DNA from: JAWXCB01 sp034440455
GTDB taxonomy: Bacteria; Bacteroidota; Bacteroidia; Chitinophagales; CAIOSU01
Direction: 5' to 3'
DNA: 64,000 nucleotides
Assembly (NCBI GenBank): GCA_034440455.1
Contig: JAWXCB010000077.1
Location: 37,040 to 101,039 of the forward strand
Position 1 is the stretch's first letter. Every line of letters starts with the position of its first letter. The position numbers and the translations under genes are program-made. Below, piece after piece: positions 1-7,838 of this stretch. Under the pieces are notes generated by a model. That model did no database searches. It was not told the origin of the DNA and saw nothing but the letters and a program-made list of their open reading frames with translations.

Positions 1-638
1 AGCGAAGAAGTGCGGATAATCAAATTGCGCAGCACACCTACCTGCTTGCGCAAATCAAAAAACGGGATGTTTTCCTTCAAGGCAAAGTCCCGCAGCGCAT
101 TCTTTATTTTGTCAGAAGGCTCGCGTTGCAGCCAGCATTTCTCTACATTAATCACTTTATCAAACAATCCCGGCTTATGAAAACCCAATGCGGGCGTGAA
201 TTCCACCCCGCTGTGCATTTCATCCGCAGTAAGCCACCGCTTATTTGAAAACGTGAACTCCAGCTTGTTGCGATAATACGTTTCGTTTGGGCAACCCAGC
301 ACCTGTGGTATCTCTGTCACATCCAACTTGCCGATTCTACGGAAAGCATCATCCACAAACTGCCGCTTGAACACCAGTTGCTTTTGGTATGTCACATTCT
401 GCCAGGTACATCCCCCGCACGTTCCGAAGTGATTGCAAAAAGGTAATTGCCTGTTTTCCGAAGGTTTGTGAATAGCAGTAGTTCTTGCAAACGCAACGCC
501 TTTCTTCTTTTGAAAAATAACCGCGTCAACGACTTCACCCGGCAGCGCATTTTCCACGAACACCACCTTCCCGTTTTGGCGGGCAACGCCCTTGCCGTGA
601 ATCTCTACGTTTTGTATTTCTAAGTTTTCAAGTAACAT
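1..638 (-). CDS. rlmD: 23S rRNA (uracil-C5)-methyltransferase, RlmD/RumA family, C-terminus cut by window edge
   Basis: This frame is open from an ATG at 638 to the window edge, about 212 codons. It starts with a TRAM-like RNA-binding segment (residues 1-58). Four cysteines then match the family's [4Fe-4S] ligands: C68, C74 and C77 in CNHFGTCGGCTWQ, and C168. The SAM-binding methyltransferase core should lie beyond the edge. Family members methylate C5 of a 23S rRNA uridine (U1939 in E. coli), but Bacteroidota members can differ in target, so the exact position is inferred. The gene is transcribed out of the window and a palindromic repeat region lies upstream. Confidence 0.85.
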   Translation of the reverse strand, partial: MLLENLEIQNVEIHGKGVARQNGKVVFVENALPGEVVDAVIFQKKKGVAFARTTAIHKPSENRQLPFCNHFGTCGGCTWQNVTYQKQLVFKRQFVDDAFRRIGKLDVTEIPQVLGCPNETYYRNKLEFTFSNKRWLTADEMHSGVEFTPALGFHKPGLFDKVINVEKCWLQREPSDKIKNALRDFALKENIPFFDLRKQVGVLRNLIIRTSS

Positions 639-663
639 CCTAATAGTGCTTACAAATTAAATT

Positions 664-800
664 CGTCATTGCGAACGGGGAACAAGCAAAGCTATCCGCA
701 ACTTAAAGGAGCTATCATCGGGGGATTGCTTCGCAGAGCCTCGCAATGACGGGTAAAAGTCAAGGATTGCTTCGGTCGCAAAGCCTCCCTCGCAATGACG
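664..800. repeat. Dispersed palindromic repeat cluster (CGTCATTGCGA / CTCGCAATGACG type)
   Basis: CGTCATTGCGA at 664-674 is answered by CTCGCAATGACG at 740-751 and again at 789-800. GGATTGCTTCG occurs at 723-733 and 764-774. Transcripts could fold into alternative hairpins. The motif resembles short intergenic palindromes scattered through many Bacteroidota genomes. It fills most of the gap between the methyltransferase and the STAS gene and has no coding content. Confidence 0.75.
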
Positions 801-827
801 TGCGCAATTTTGTTTTTAAATAACGCA

Positions 828-835
828 TAGTTTTG
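828..835 (+). promoter_or_regulatory. Possible Bacteroidota -7 element (TAGTTTTG)
   Basis: TAGTTTTG fits TAnnTTTG. A TTTTG at 808-812 could be the -33 element, but the spacing is shorter than usual. It would start transcription near 842, which favours the GTG at 911 as start of the STAS gene. Confidence 0.35.
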
Positions 836-910
836 TTTGCAAAGGTAGAGAACACACTCTGCCATCAGCGAACAAACTTTGATTTTTCACGTAAAAATTT
901 TCGGATAATC

Positions 911-1252
911 GTGCAGATACTTATTGAATCTGACAGCGATATTTTGCATATCCACATCAGCGGAGAATTAGATGCCAACTCGTCCATTCAACTGGATGAG
1001 GTCATCAAAGATGCCGTGCAGCAGCGCAAAACCCGCATTCTGGTTGATTGCCGCGAGCTGCGCTACATCTCCTCAGCCGGTGTGGGCGTGTTTCTGTCGC
1101 ATCTTGATGATGTGCGCAGCCTTGGTGGCAGGTTTGTATTTTACAATATGTCATCGGGCGTGTTCAGCATCTTTGAGATACTGGGACTGCACAACATGAT
1201 TGATATTGTGAAAGAAAAGACCGAGGCTGAGAAAATATTCGATGAAAGTTAA
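911..1252 (+). CDS. STAS-domain anti-sigma factor antagonist
   Basis: This is a single STAS domain of about 113 residues. The signature LVDCRELRYISSAGVGVF holds the serine pair (SSAG) that partner kinases phosphorylate in SpoIIAA/RsbV proteins. The frame is open from 833 with a TTG, but the domain begins at the GTG at 911 and the first 26 residues look non-homologous, so 911 is preferred. The stop overlaps the start of the HATPase gene by 11 bases, which indicates translational coupling. The two probably form a partner-switching pair: the unphosphorylated antagonist would bind the kinase and free a sigma factor or other target. No target gene is nearby. Confidence 0.85.
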   Translation: MQILIESDSDILHIHISGELDANSSIQLDEVIKDAVQQRKTRILVDCRELRYISSAGVGVFLSHLDDVRSLGGRFVFYNMSSGVFSIFEILGLHNMIDIVKEKTEAEKIFDES

Positions 1253-1658
1253 CTTAACAACCGTTTGCTCCACCCGCGCACAGGAAGAAATCCGCGCCTT
1301 CCTCAACCGCTATTTCAACGACACCGGGCTTTCAGAATCAGATAAAAACCAACTCATCCTCGTCATTGACGAATCCATCGCCAACGCAATAATCCACGGC
1401 AACAATTCAGACGAAAGCAAAACCATCTCGATGGATATTGATTTTTCCGAAAAGCGCATTGTCATTGAGATTGGCGACATCGGCCTGTTTGACGATGTCC
1501 TGCGCAAAGAAAAAGTGGAAAAAGACATCAAAGACATCATTAAGGAAAAGCAAAAAGGCGGGTTGGGCTTAAAGCTCGTTTACTCCATCATGGACATCGT
1601 CACCTTCTACACCAAAGACGGCAAGAGCTATTGCTACATGGTGAAGATGCTGAAGTAA
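1242..1658 (+). CDS. RsbW-like anti-sigma factor serine kinase (HATPase_c_2)
   Basis: This is a 138-residue GHKL ATPase domain. It has an N-box (DESIANAIIHGN, around residues 43-54), a G1-type GDIG and a G2-type KGGLGLKLV near residue 105. There is no histidine phosphotransfer domain, which separates it from sensor kinases and fits RsbW/SpoIIAB serine kinases. It overlaps the STAS gene by 11 bases. Known family members phosphorylate the STAS partner and sequester a sigma factor. Bacteroidota often use such pairs without a dedicated sigma gene beside them, so the output here is unknown. Confidence 0.85.
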   Translation: MKVNLTTVCSTRAQEEIRAFLNRYFNDTGLSESDKNQLILVIDESIANAIIHGNNSDESKTISMDIDFSEKRIVIEIGDIGLFDDVLRKEKVEKDIKDIIKEKQKGGLGLKLVYSIMDIVTFYTKDGKSYCYMVKMLK

Positions 1659-1686
1659 AACTGATTCGGTGATTTGCTTATTCGGT

Positions 1687-1731
1687 AATTCGATAATTAT
1701 TTATTATAGAGCATCACTGAATTATCGAATT
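1687..1731. terminator. Perfect 12-bp inverted repeat behind the STAS/HATPase operon
   Basis: AATTCGATAATT (1687-1698) and AATTATCGAATT (1720-1731) are perfect inverted copies with a 21-base loop, followed by ATTTTGG. The AT-only stem is weak for a classical terminator, but it lies just past the operon. Confidence 0.45.
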
Positions 1732-1774
1732 ATTTTGGCGTGTGCTTTTTTTCATCTGCCTTTGCTATTTTACA

Positions 1775-2011
1775 TCAATTCAAAACGGCATCATTTACTT
1801 CTTCCACACAACTTTTTTCAGGATAATGCTTGAACTGTTCATCTTTTGTGATGACTGTCAGGTTTTCCCTGATAGCCTGCGCGATGATAATTCTGTCAAA
1901 CGGGTCGCGGTGATGAAAATCCAGCTTGGTATTTTCAAGGATATGTTCAAGAGATATAGGCTTGATAAAATGGCGTTGACTCCGCACCTGAATTTTTATT
2001 TGAAACCGGAA
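1775..2011 (-). pseudogene. VapC-type PIN-domain toxin remnant, N-terminus missing
   Basis: The minus strand encodes the C-terminal half of a PIN-domain protein. The diagnostic HHRDPFDRIIIAQAI is present, followed by NLTVITKDEQFKHY, as in VapC toxins with the HRDPFDR motif. Reading upstream, the homologous frame (QIKIQVRS, resembling the EIAIKLSLGKL region) stops at 2012-2014. The first acidic active-site residues near the usual N-terminus are absent, and no antitoxin gene was found. A full VapC has about 125-130 residues; about 79 survive. A longer plus-strand frame here (1742-2041) has no recognisable protein and is taken as a shadow. Confidence 0.7.
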
Positions 2012-2059
2012 TTAGAAGTAACGCGCAAAAAAGTAGCGTAAGTAAAAATCTGCTGAAAG

Positions 2060-2413
2060 CTATGCCGAGAAAGAATCCCCGCAGCCGCAGGTCTTAGTAG
2101 CATTGGGATTATTAAAGACGAAGCCGCGCGCATCCAAGCCGTCTTTATAGTCAATCTCAATTCCCGCGAGATACATCTGATGGGATTTGTTCATAAAGAT
2201 TTTCAAGCCACTTAAATCAAATTCTTCATCAAGGGCTTCTTTCTTATCAAAACCGAGAATATAAGAGAAGCCGGAACATCCGCCTCCTTTCACACCCACG
2301 CGCAAGCCGTGATCGGCCGGAACATTTTTTTCAGTAATCAATCGTTTGAATTCGTTCAATGCTATCGGAGTGAGTGAAACGGGAATTTGGTTTGTGGTAA
2401 TAGTGTTGCTCAT
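2060..2413 (-). CDS. A-type iron-sulfur cluster carrier (IscA/SufA/ErpA family)
   Basis: This 117-residue protein has the three invariant cysteines of the HesB/IscA fold: one in GGGCSGFSY near residue 46 and two in KTCGCGDSF at the C-terminus. It has the usual family length. A-type carriers receive [2Fe-2S] or [4Fe-4S] clusters and pass them to target enzymes. That role fits a region rich in radical SAM enzymes, but the gene is ordinary housekeeping and transcribed alone. ErpA, SufA and IscA cannot be told apart from this sequence alone. Confidence 0.93.
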   Translation of the reverse strand: MSNTITTNQIPVSLTPIALNEFKRLITEKNVPADHGLRVGVKGGGCSGFSYILGFDKKEALDEEFDLSGLKIFMNKSHQMYLAGIEIDYKDGLDARGFVFNNPNATKTCGCGDSFSA

Positions 2414-2441
2414 AAAAACTCTTTTTTTTCAAATCACACAA

Positions 2442-2477
2442 CAAAATTAGCAGAATCAGAGTTTCATTTTACATTTG
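2442..2477. promoter_or_regulatory. Divergent -7 elements between the Fe-S carrier and the next gene
   Basis: TAATTTTG on the minus strand (2449-2442) and TACATTTG on the plus strand (2470-2477) both fit TAnnTTTG. They lie in the 96-base divergent gap. No convincing -33 elements were seen. Confidence 0.4.
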
Positions 2478-2509
2478 CCGCACAATGGCAATTCTAAATC
2501 CCTATTCCC

Positions 2510-3037
2510 ATGCTTGAGCCTATCCTTGAAATTCTGAAGTACGTGTTGCCCTCTGTTGTAGTGTTTCTCACTGCATTTTTTGTAACGAAATCATTCTATA
2601 ATAATGAGTTGAAAAAATTAGAGCAGCAACTGCGCGCGGAGTCGCGCAAGGATACATTGCCATTGCGCCTGCAAGCGTATGAGCGGCTCGCTGTTTTTTT
2701 AGAGCGCATCAGCCCGAACAATCTTATTCCGCGTATGGCGCAGCCGGGCATGACTGCATTGCTGTTCAGGCAAACATTGATTCAAGGAATCAGAATGGAG
2801 TATGAGCACAATATTTCCCAGCAGATTTATGTGTCAACAAACCTCTGGAGAACAATCAGTTTTGTAAAAGATGAACTAATCAGAGACGTTAACCTGTTAT
2901 GTGCATCAGTGCCTCCTGATTCACCTGCGATTGAATTAAGCAAAAGGATTTTAGAGCATTATCTTGAATCGGAACACGCGCTCCCGATGCAACAGGCATT
3001 GGATATGGTGAAGCAGGAAGTGAAAAAATTGTTCTAA
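2510..3037 (+). CDS. Conserved membrane-anchored protein of unknown function
   Basis: This 175-residue protein begins with one hydrophobic segment (about residues 10-27, YVLPSVVVFLTAFFVTKSF). A charged, probably helical cytoplasmic part follows, with an early coiled-coil-like stretch (NNELKKLEQQLRAESRK). It contains PLRLQAYERLAVFLERI and later SKRILEHYLESEH. I do not recognise a named family. The composition suggests an inner-membrane protein with a helical soluble domain. It lies 21 bases upstream of the 5'-nucleotidase pair (to the preferred start) and may share its transcript. The function is unknown. Confidence 0.7.
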   Translation: MLEPILEILKYVLPSVVVFLTAFFVTKSFYNNELKKLEQQLRAESRKDTLPLRLQAYERLAVFLERISPNNLIPRMAQPGMTALLFRQTLIQGIRMEYEHNISQQIYVSTNLWRTISFVKDELIRDVNLLCASVPPDSPAIELSKRILEHYLESEHALPMQQALDMVKQEVKKLF

Positions 3038-3058
3038 GTTTTTCTCTTGAAATTTTTC

Positions 3059-3793
3059 ATGCGCTATTTTTTCTTTTTTCTGCTGCCGTTTTTTTTTTCC
3101 TGTAGCTCTGAATTTTATCCGCAACAGGCTGAGACTTCCTATTATAATATTAAAGGCGCAGCCGAAGTTGACACTGCCATTCTGAATTATATTCAGCCTT
3201 ATCATGATAGTCTTGAAAAAGAGATGAGTGCGGTGATTGCCATTTCATCTGTCGCGATAGAAAAAGGGAAACCTGAATCATTGATGGGAAATCTTGTGGC
3301 TGACTTATTGCTTGAAAGGGGTAGGGCAGAAAATAATGGCATAGGAGATTTCTGTATCGTGAATTATGGAGGCTTGCGTGTTCCACTGCTTCCTGCCGGC
3401 AACATCACGAAAGGAATGATTTTCGAACTCATGCCGTTTGATAATTTTCTTACAGTGATGGAATTAAAAGGGAATGTTGTGCAACAACTTTTTGATCACA
3501 TCGCAGCGCAGGGAGGATGGCCCGTAGCGGGGGTTCGTTTTGAAATTTTTGACGGAAAAGCAAGTGAAATTCAGATTAGTAACAAGCCATTGGAAGAAGA
3601 ACGTATCTATCAAATAATTATCTCAGATTACCTTGCAGATGGTGGAGATAATTTGTTATTCTTGCGTCTTGAAAAGAGGACGAACACGGGAATATTTATT
3701 CGGGATGCAATTTTAGAATATCTACAAAAACAAACACACGAAGGAAAGCCAATCGCAACGCATCTCGACAACAGGGTAACAATTCATGAATAG
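3059..3793 (+). CDS. 5'-nucleotidase C-terminal-domain lipoprotein
   Basis: The protein matches the substrate-binding 5_nucleotid_C domain as a stand-alone polypeptide. It has ESLMGNLVADLLLERG, then DFCIVNYGGLRVPLLPAGNIT, the usual N-[FY]GG-[LIV]R pattern, and SDYLADGGDN near the end. The ATG at 3059 gives a lipoprotein signal peptide with the lipobox FFSC; the longer frame starts with TTG at 3047. The 3' end overlaps the catalytic-domain gene by 8 bases. Together the two genes supply both halves of a UshA-type enzyme that hydrolyses nucleotides outside the inner membrane. The C-terminal half is encoded first. Confidence 0.85.
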   Translation: MRYFFFFLLPFFFSCSSEFYPQQAETSYYNIKGAAEVDTAILNYIQPYHDSLEKEMSAVIAISSVAIEKGKPESLMGNLVADLLLERGRAENNGIGDFCIVNYGGLRVPLLPAGNITKGMIFELMPFDNFLTVMELKGNVVQQLFDHIAAQGGWPVAGVRFEIFDGKASEIQISNKPLEEERIYQIIISDYLADGGDNLLFLRLEKRTNTGIFIRDAILEYLQKQTHEGKPIATHLDNRVTIHE

Positions 3794-4694
3794 AAGGAAC
3801 TTCATCAATAAATCACTTGCTACATCAGCGCTGCTCGGTGTGGGAGGTTTTCCGTTTCAGGCATTAGCCGGTGAAACAATGAAGCTCACCATTCTGCACA
3901 CCAACGACACACATAGCAGAATCGAACCTTTTCCCGCTGATTCAAAATTTTCAAATAGAGGCGGAGTGGCAGCGCGCGCTGCGCTCGTGAAAAAAATTCG
4001 CAGCGAAGAAAAAAATGTGTTGCTCTTTGACTGTGGCGATATTTTTCAGGGCACACCTTACTTTAATTATTATGGCGGCATGCTTGAATTGGAATTGATG
4101 AGCAAAATCGGCTATGATGCGGCAACCATCGGCAATCATGATTTTGATGCGGGCATCGAAGGATTGAATAAGCAATTTCCGTATGCAAATTTTCCGTTTC
4201 TCTCCTTGAATTATGATTTCACCGACACCGCGCTGGAGGGGAAAACACAACCATATGTAATTTTTGAAAAAGAAAAAATAAAGACCGGGGTTTTCGGTTT
4301 GGGCATCGAGTTGGAAGGACTCGTGCCGCTCAAACTTTTTGGAAAGACGAAATATCTCGAACCGCTAAAAGCAGCGAATGTTCTCGCTAAAAAACTGAAG
4401 CGCGAACACGATTGTGATTTTGTTATATGCTTGTCGCACTTAGGCTACAAGTATGACACGGCAAAAATTTCAGACGTTGTTCTTGCTGAAAACAGCGAAT
4501 ACATTGACCTCATTCTCGGAGGGCACACACACACTTTTTTTGACGCGCCCGTGGTGAAGCGCAACAAAAAAAATGTGCCTGTTGCAATCAATCAGGTAGG
4601 ATGGGGCGGAGTGACACTGGGAAGAATTGATGTGTTTTTTGACCAAACGAAAAAAAATAAAAACTTTTTTTCGGAGATGGTAAAAATTTTTTAA
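3786..4694 (+). CDS. 5'-nucleotidase/2',3'-cyclic phosphodiesterase-type metallophosphatase, catalytic domain
   Basis: This 302-residue calcineurin-type metallophosphatase has the full motif set: HTNDTHS, LFDCGDIFQG, TIGNHDFDAG, CLSHLGY and LGGHTHTFFD. These residues bind the dinuclear metal centre. The N-terminus MNRRNFINKSLATSALLG looks like a Tat signal with the RR pair, implying export of a folded metalloenzyme. The substrate-binding domain is absent and is supplied by the gene upstream, which overlaps by 8 bases. A poorly conserved 100-base gap separates it from dnaA. Confidence 0.9.
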   Translation: MNRRNFINKSLATSALLGVGGFPFQALAGETMKLTILHTNDTHSRIEPFPADSKFSNRGGVAARAALVKKIRSEEKNVLLFDCGDIFQGTPYFNYYGGMLELELMSKIGYDAATIGNHDFDAGIEGLNKQFPYANFPFLSLNYDFTDTALEGKTQPYVIFEKEKIKTGVFGLGIELEGLVPLKLFGKTKYLEPLKAANVLAKKLKREHDCDFVICLSHLGYKYDTAKISDVVLAENSEYIDLILGGHTHTFFDAPVVKRNKKNVPVAINQVGWGGVTLGRIDVFFDQTKKNKNFFSEMVKIF

Positions 4695-4794
4695 AAAAAC
4701 AATACGATTCTTGCTTTTTAATTCGATTTGTTTTCACCATTTTCGTCTTTCCTCTCTGGCGCTATTGTTTAACTGTTAATTGAGATCTATTCAG

Positions 4795-6246
4795 ATGGCT
4801 AAGATTCAAGAAGAAGTATTGAAAAAAAATCATGAAGATATTTGGCAGAACTGCCTGAAGATTATTAAGGATATTGTTCCGCCTCAAAGTTTCAAAACGT
4901 GGTTTGAGCCAATCAAACCCGTGAAGTTGGATAACAACGTGCTTACAATTCAGGTACCCAGCCAGTTTTTTTATGAATGGCTTGAAGAACATTATATCAC
5001 GCTGCTGCGCAAAACAATCAAGCGCGAATTAGGCAACGACTCACGTCTTGAATATCGCGTGGTGGTTGACAACAGCTCAGGAAACAATCCTTACACTGTT
5101 GATTATCCCAACTACAACACCGGTGAAAATAAAAATCCGGAAGTGCTTGCTCCGCTTTCCAGCGGCATCAAAAATCCATTTATCATTCCCGGTTTGAAAA
5201 AAGTGAATGTGGAGTCACAACTCAAGCCCGCTTATAATTTTGATTCTTTCGTAGAAGGCGATTGCAACCGTCTTGCGCGTTCCGCAGGTTTTGCTGTTGC
5301 AACGAAGCCTCCGGGTTCAACTGCATTTAATCCGCTTGTGTTGTATGGCGGTGTTGGTTTGGGGAAAACACATTTGGTGCATGCAGTGGGAAATCAGTTC
5401 AAGCAGAATTTTCCGAACAAAACAGTGTTGTATGTTTCTTCTGATAAATTCACCAACCAGTTTATTGACGCGCTAAAGAATAATGCAATCAACGACTTCA
5501 TCCACTTCTATCAGGTGATTGATGTGTTGATTATGGATGACATTCAGTTTTTTGCCAACAAAGACAAAACGCAGGATATTTTCTTTCACATCTTTAATCA
5601 CCTGCACCAAAACAGCAAGCAGTTGATTCTCACTTCCGACCGCGCTCCAAAAGATTTGGAAGGAATGGAAGAAAGACTCCTGTCGCGTTTTAAATGGGGT
5701 CTTGCAACGGATTTGCAAACACCTGACTTTGAAACACGCATTGCTATTCTTGAAAAGAAAATGTATGCTGATGGTATTGAACTTCCCCGTGAGGTGGTGG
5801 AGTTTGTTGCTTATAATATCAATACAAACATCCGCGAACTCGAAGGAGCATTGACTTCTTTGCTTGCTCAATCGTCACTCAATAAAAAGGAAATTGACCT
5901 TGACCTTGCCAAGAAGATTGTAAAGAATTTCGTGAAGAGCGTTTCCCGTGAAGTTTCGATTGACTACATCCAGAAAACGGTGTGCGAGCATTTTGGAGTG
6001 CCCGTAGAAAAGTTGAAAGAGAAAACACGCAAACGTCAGGTAGTGCAGGCGCGTCAATTATCTATGTTCCTTGCAAAAAATTACACCAAGAATTCATTGA
6101 AAGTAATCGGCAAGCACTTTGGCGGCAGAGACCACAGCACAGTGATTCATTCCTGTCAGGCAATTCAAAACCTGCTCGACACTGACTCCAAATTCAAAGA
6201 GAGCGTGGCAGATGTGCAGAAGAAAATTCAGATGAGCATTGGTTGA
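4795..6246 (+). CDS. dnaA: Chromosomal replication initiator DnaA
   Basis: This is a full-length DnaA of 483 residues from the ATG at 4795; a TTG at 4780 would add five residues. Domain I is WQNCLKIIKDIVPPQSFKTWF, followed by a linker (domain II). The AAA+ core has Walker A GGVGLGKTH, Walker B VLIMDDIQFF and the arginine-finger region ERLLSRFKWGL. Domain IV carries the DnaA-box-binding signature GGRDHSTVIHSC. It is transcribed toward two tRNA genes. No DnaA boxes stood out in the short flanks, so the replication origin is not shown to be here. Confidence 0.98.
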   Translation: MAKIQEEVLKKNHEDIWQNCLKIIKDIVPPQSFKTWFEPIKPVKLDNNVLTIQVPSQFFYEWLEEHYITLLRKTIKRELGNDSRLEYRVVVDNSSGNNPYTVDYPNYNTGENKNPEVLAPLSSGIKNPFIIPGLKKVNVESQLKPAYNFDSFVEGDCNRLARSAGFAVATKPPGSTAFNPLVLYGGVGLGKTHLVHAVGNQFKQNFPNKTVLYVSSDKFTNQFIDALKNNAINDFIHFYQVIDVLIMDDIQFFANKDKTQDIFFHIFNHLHQNSKQLILTSDRAPKDLEGMEERLLSRFKWGLATDLQTPDFETRIAILEKKMYADGIELPREVVEFVAYNINTNIRELEGALTSLLAQSSLNKKEIDLDLAKKIVKNFVKSVSREVSIDYIQKTVCEHFGVPVEKLKEKTRKRQVVQARQLSMFLAKNYTKNSLKVIGKHFGGRDHSTVIHSCQAIQNLLDTDSKFKESVADVQKKIQMSIG

Positions 6247-6274
6247 GCGGAGAAAAGCCGTTGAAAATTTTTCT

Positions 6275-6282
6275 TAAATTTG
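6275..6282 (+). promoter_or_regulatory. -7 element TAAATTTG ahead of tRNA-Ser
   Basis: TAAATTTG matches TAnnTTTG and ends 10 bases before the tRNA-Ser 5' end. That is the right place for its promoter. A -33 element is not clear. Confidence 0.5.
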
Positions 6283-6292
6283 TGCGCGTTTA

Positions 6293-6379
6293 GGAGAGGT
6301 GCCGGAGTGGTTAACGGAGCAGTTTGCTAAACTGTCAACGCAGAAATGTGTTGCGGGGGTTCGAATCCCCCTCTCTCCG
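6293..6379 (+). tRNA. tRNA-Ser(GCU)
   Basis: The acceptor stem GGAGAGG pairs with TCTCTCC (one G-T pair) and the discriminator is G. The anticodon arm CAGT-TTGCTAA-ACTG carries GCT, which reads AGC/AGU. A long variable arm (CGCAGAAATGTGTTGCG) marks a class II tRNA. The T arm has GGTTCGAATCC. No 3' CCA is encoded. Confidence 0.95.
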
Positions 6380-6447
6380 CAGTTTTGGTGTGCGTTTTTT
6401 TACTCTGATAAATTCAGCACATCTTGCATCTAATATCATACTCAATT

Positions 6448-6522
6448 CGGGGTGTAGCGCAGTCCGGTTAGCGTATCTGCTTTGGGAGCAGAGGGCCGCA
6501 GGTTCGAATCCTGCCACCCCGA
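6448..6522 (+). tRNA. tRNA-Pro(UGG)
   Basis: The acceptor stem CGGGGTG pairs perfectly with CACCCCG and the discriminator is A. The anticodon arm TCTGC-TTTGGGA-GCAGA carries TGG. The T arm is GCAGGTTCGAATCCTGC. CCA is not encoded. It lies 68 bases after tRNA-Ser, probably in the same transcript. Confidence 0.95.
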
Positions 6523-6533
6523 CTTTGATGAGT

Positions 6534-6573
6534 AAAGGGTTTCAGTCTAATCAGCTGGAACCCTTTTTTATTT
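6534..6573 (+). terminator. Rho-independent terminator of the dnaA/tRNA block
   Basis: AAAGGGTT (6534-6541) pairs with AACCCTTT (6559-6566), extended inside by CAG/CTG and followed by a T run. It closes the housekeeping block, and accessory genes begin downstream. Confidence 0.85.
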
Positions 6574-6692
6574 GGTTTACCCTCTCTTTTTTTGATACTA
6601 TCGGGAATAATAGCAAATACAGAGGCAACTCAGTGGCATTCTGAATTACTTAGGGGCAGTTCTAAAAATTGATTTTTATCGCCTCACCCTAT

Positions 6693-6732
6693 CCCTCTCC
6701 CCTGTCTGCCGGCAGACAAGAGATGGAGAGGG
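6693..6732. repeat. Nested palindromic element
   Basis: CCCTCTCC (6693-6700) and GGAGAGGG (6725-6732) enclose a perfect 16-bp palindrome, TGTCTGCCGGCAGACA (6703-6718). It looks like a dispersed intergenic repeat. The remainder of 6574-6818 has no recognisable gene. Confidence 0.65.
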
Positions 6733-6848
6733 TATATGTGGTAGAATTTTCAGACCTGTCCTTAGGTATTATAAATATGCGCTGAAGAAGATTTCGTTTT
6801 TCACTGTTATAAAAATCTGTGCAGATGCGTATGCTATCTTTGTCAGCA

Positions 6849-7673
6849 ATGGAGTTGACCGATTATACGCTGATAAATGCCGAACCTACCTCGCTTGGCA
6901 AATACTGGAAAGGTCTTTGGAAGTACAGAAGAATGATAAGCGTTTTTGCCCTACAGGAAATTAAGGTCTCCTACGCGCAAACATTTTTTGGTCTTTTCTG
7001 GCTGTTATTTAAGCCGTTAATTGTACTGGGAGTGTTTACGTTCCTTTTTGGTAATGTAATAGAGATATCCGGAATGAAACATCCTTATGCGCTGTTTGCA
7101 TTTTCCGGCTTGATTGCATGGAATTACTTCAACTTTTTAGTTGGCTCGGGCAGCGGGGCGCTGATTAATAATCAACACCTGATTCGTAAAATGTATTTTC
7201 CCAGAATGGTACTGCCGCTTGCAAAAGTATTGGTAGGCTTGGTGGAGGCGGGAGTCTCTTTTTTGATATTGTTCACTTTGATGATAATTCTTGGTTATCC
7301 TTTTTCGGTGAAACTGTTGGCGTTGTTTGTTTTTCTTTTTTTTAATATTATATCCGGATTGGGAATCGCACTTTGGCTGAATGCCCTCAACCTTCGCTAT
7401 CGTGATTTAAACCATTTCATTCCGGTGCTCATCGGATTTCTGATTTGGCTTACCCCTGTATTCTACCCATCCACGTTGATTCCACAGGAGTTTTCTTTTC
7501 TGCTATACCTGAACCCGATGGCAGGAATTATTGAGTGCTATCGCTGGGCAATTCTGGGCGACCCGTTTCCATCAATAAAATATCTTATTGCGATTGCTGA
7601 AGTGGCGGTTGTTTTTATTTCAGGAGTGTGGTTTTTCATCAGAATGGAAGATGTGATGGCTGATTATCTTTAG
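6849..7673 (+). CDS. ABC-2 type polysaccharide export permease (Wzm-like)
   Basis: This is an integral membrane protein of about 274 residues with six hydrophobic segments. It carries the Wzm/TagG hallmark LNLRYRDLNHFIPVLI and the C-terminal LNPMAGIIECYRWAILG. Such permeases move lipid-linked polysaccharide, teichoic acid or similar molecules across the inner membrane with a Wzt-type ATPase. A GTG at 6819 and ATGs at 6825 and 6831 are alternative starts. A TATCTTTG (-7-like) at 6835-6842 argues for the ATG at 6849 or a little downstream. The expected adjacent ATPase gene is missing; the nearest candidate is 7.6 kb away on the other strand (15307-16605). Confidence 0.9.
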   Translation: MELTDYTLINAEPTSLGKYWKGLWKYRRMISVFALQEIKVSYAQTFFGLFWLLFKPLIVLGVFTFLFGNVIEISGMKHPYALFAFSGLIAWNYFNFLVGSGSGALINNQHLIRKMYFPRMVLPLAKVLVGLVEAGVSFLILFTLMIILGYPFSVKLLALFVFLFFNIISGLGIALWLNALNLRYRDLNHFIPVLIGFLIWLTPVFYPSTLIPQEFSFLLYLNPMAGIIECYRWAILGDPFPSIKYLIAIAEVAVVFISGVWFFIRMEDVMADYL

Positions 7674-7838
7674 TGATTCCATCCCGGCTAAGGTTGAAGT
7701 ATTTGATTTTTCACCTTCTCAGCAAGAGTTTTTGAGCAAGTGTTTCGCTATCGGATTCCAGCGGTAAATATTTCAGTAGGGTGACTTCCGTCCGTATGGG
7801 AAAGGATGTCGCTGTTTACCTTTAAACACTGTTCCTTG

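Noticed and set aside
392..586. 64-residue minus-strand ORF
   Set aside because: It is out of frame inside the RlmD gene, whose Fe-S cysteine motif is in the other frame.
1742..2041. 99-residue plus-strand ORF
   Set aside because: It lies opposite the clear VapC-type PIN remnant and its translation shows no family features.
4695..6290. Replication origin next to dnaA
   Set aside because: The short flanks of dnaA contain no evident DnaA boxes or AT-rich unwinding region with repeats. Gene identity alone does not place oriC here.
6324..6644. 106-residue ORF over the two tRNA genes
   Set aside because: It reads through both tRNAs; stem symmetry explains the open frame.
6819..6848. GTG at 6819 as permease start
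   Set aside because: It adds ten residues that do not align with Wzm N-termini, and a -7-like TATCTTTG lies downstream of it.
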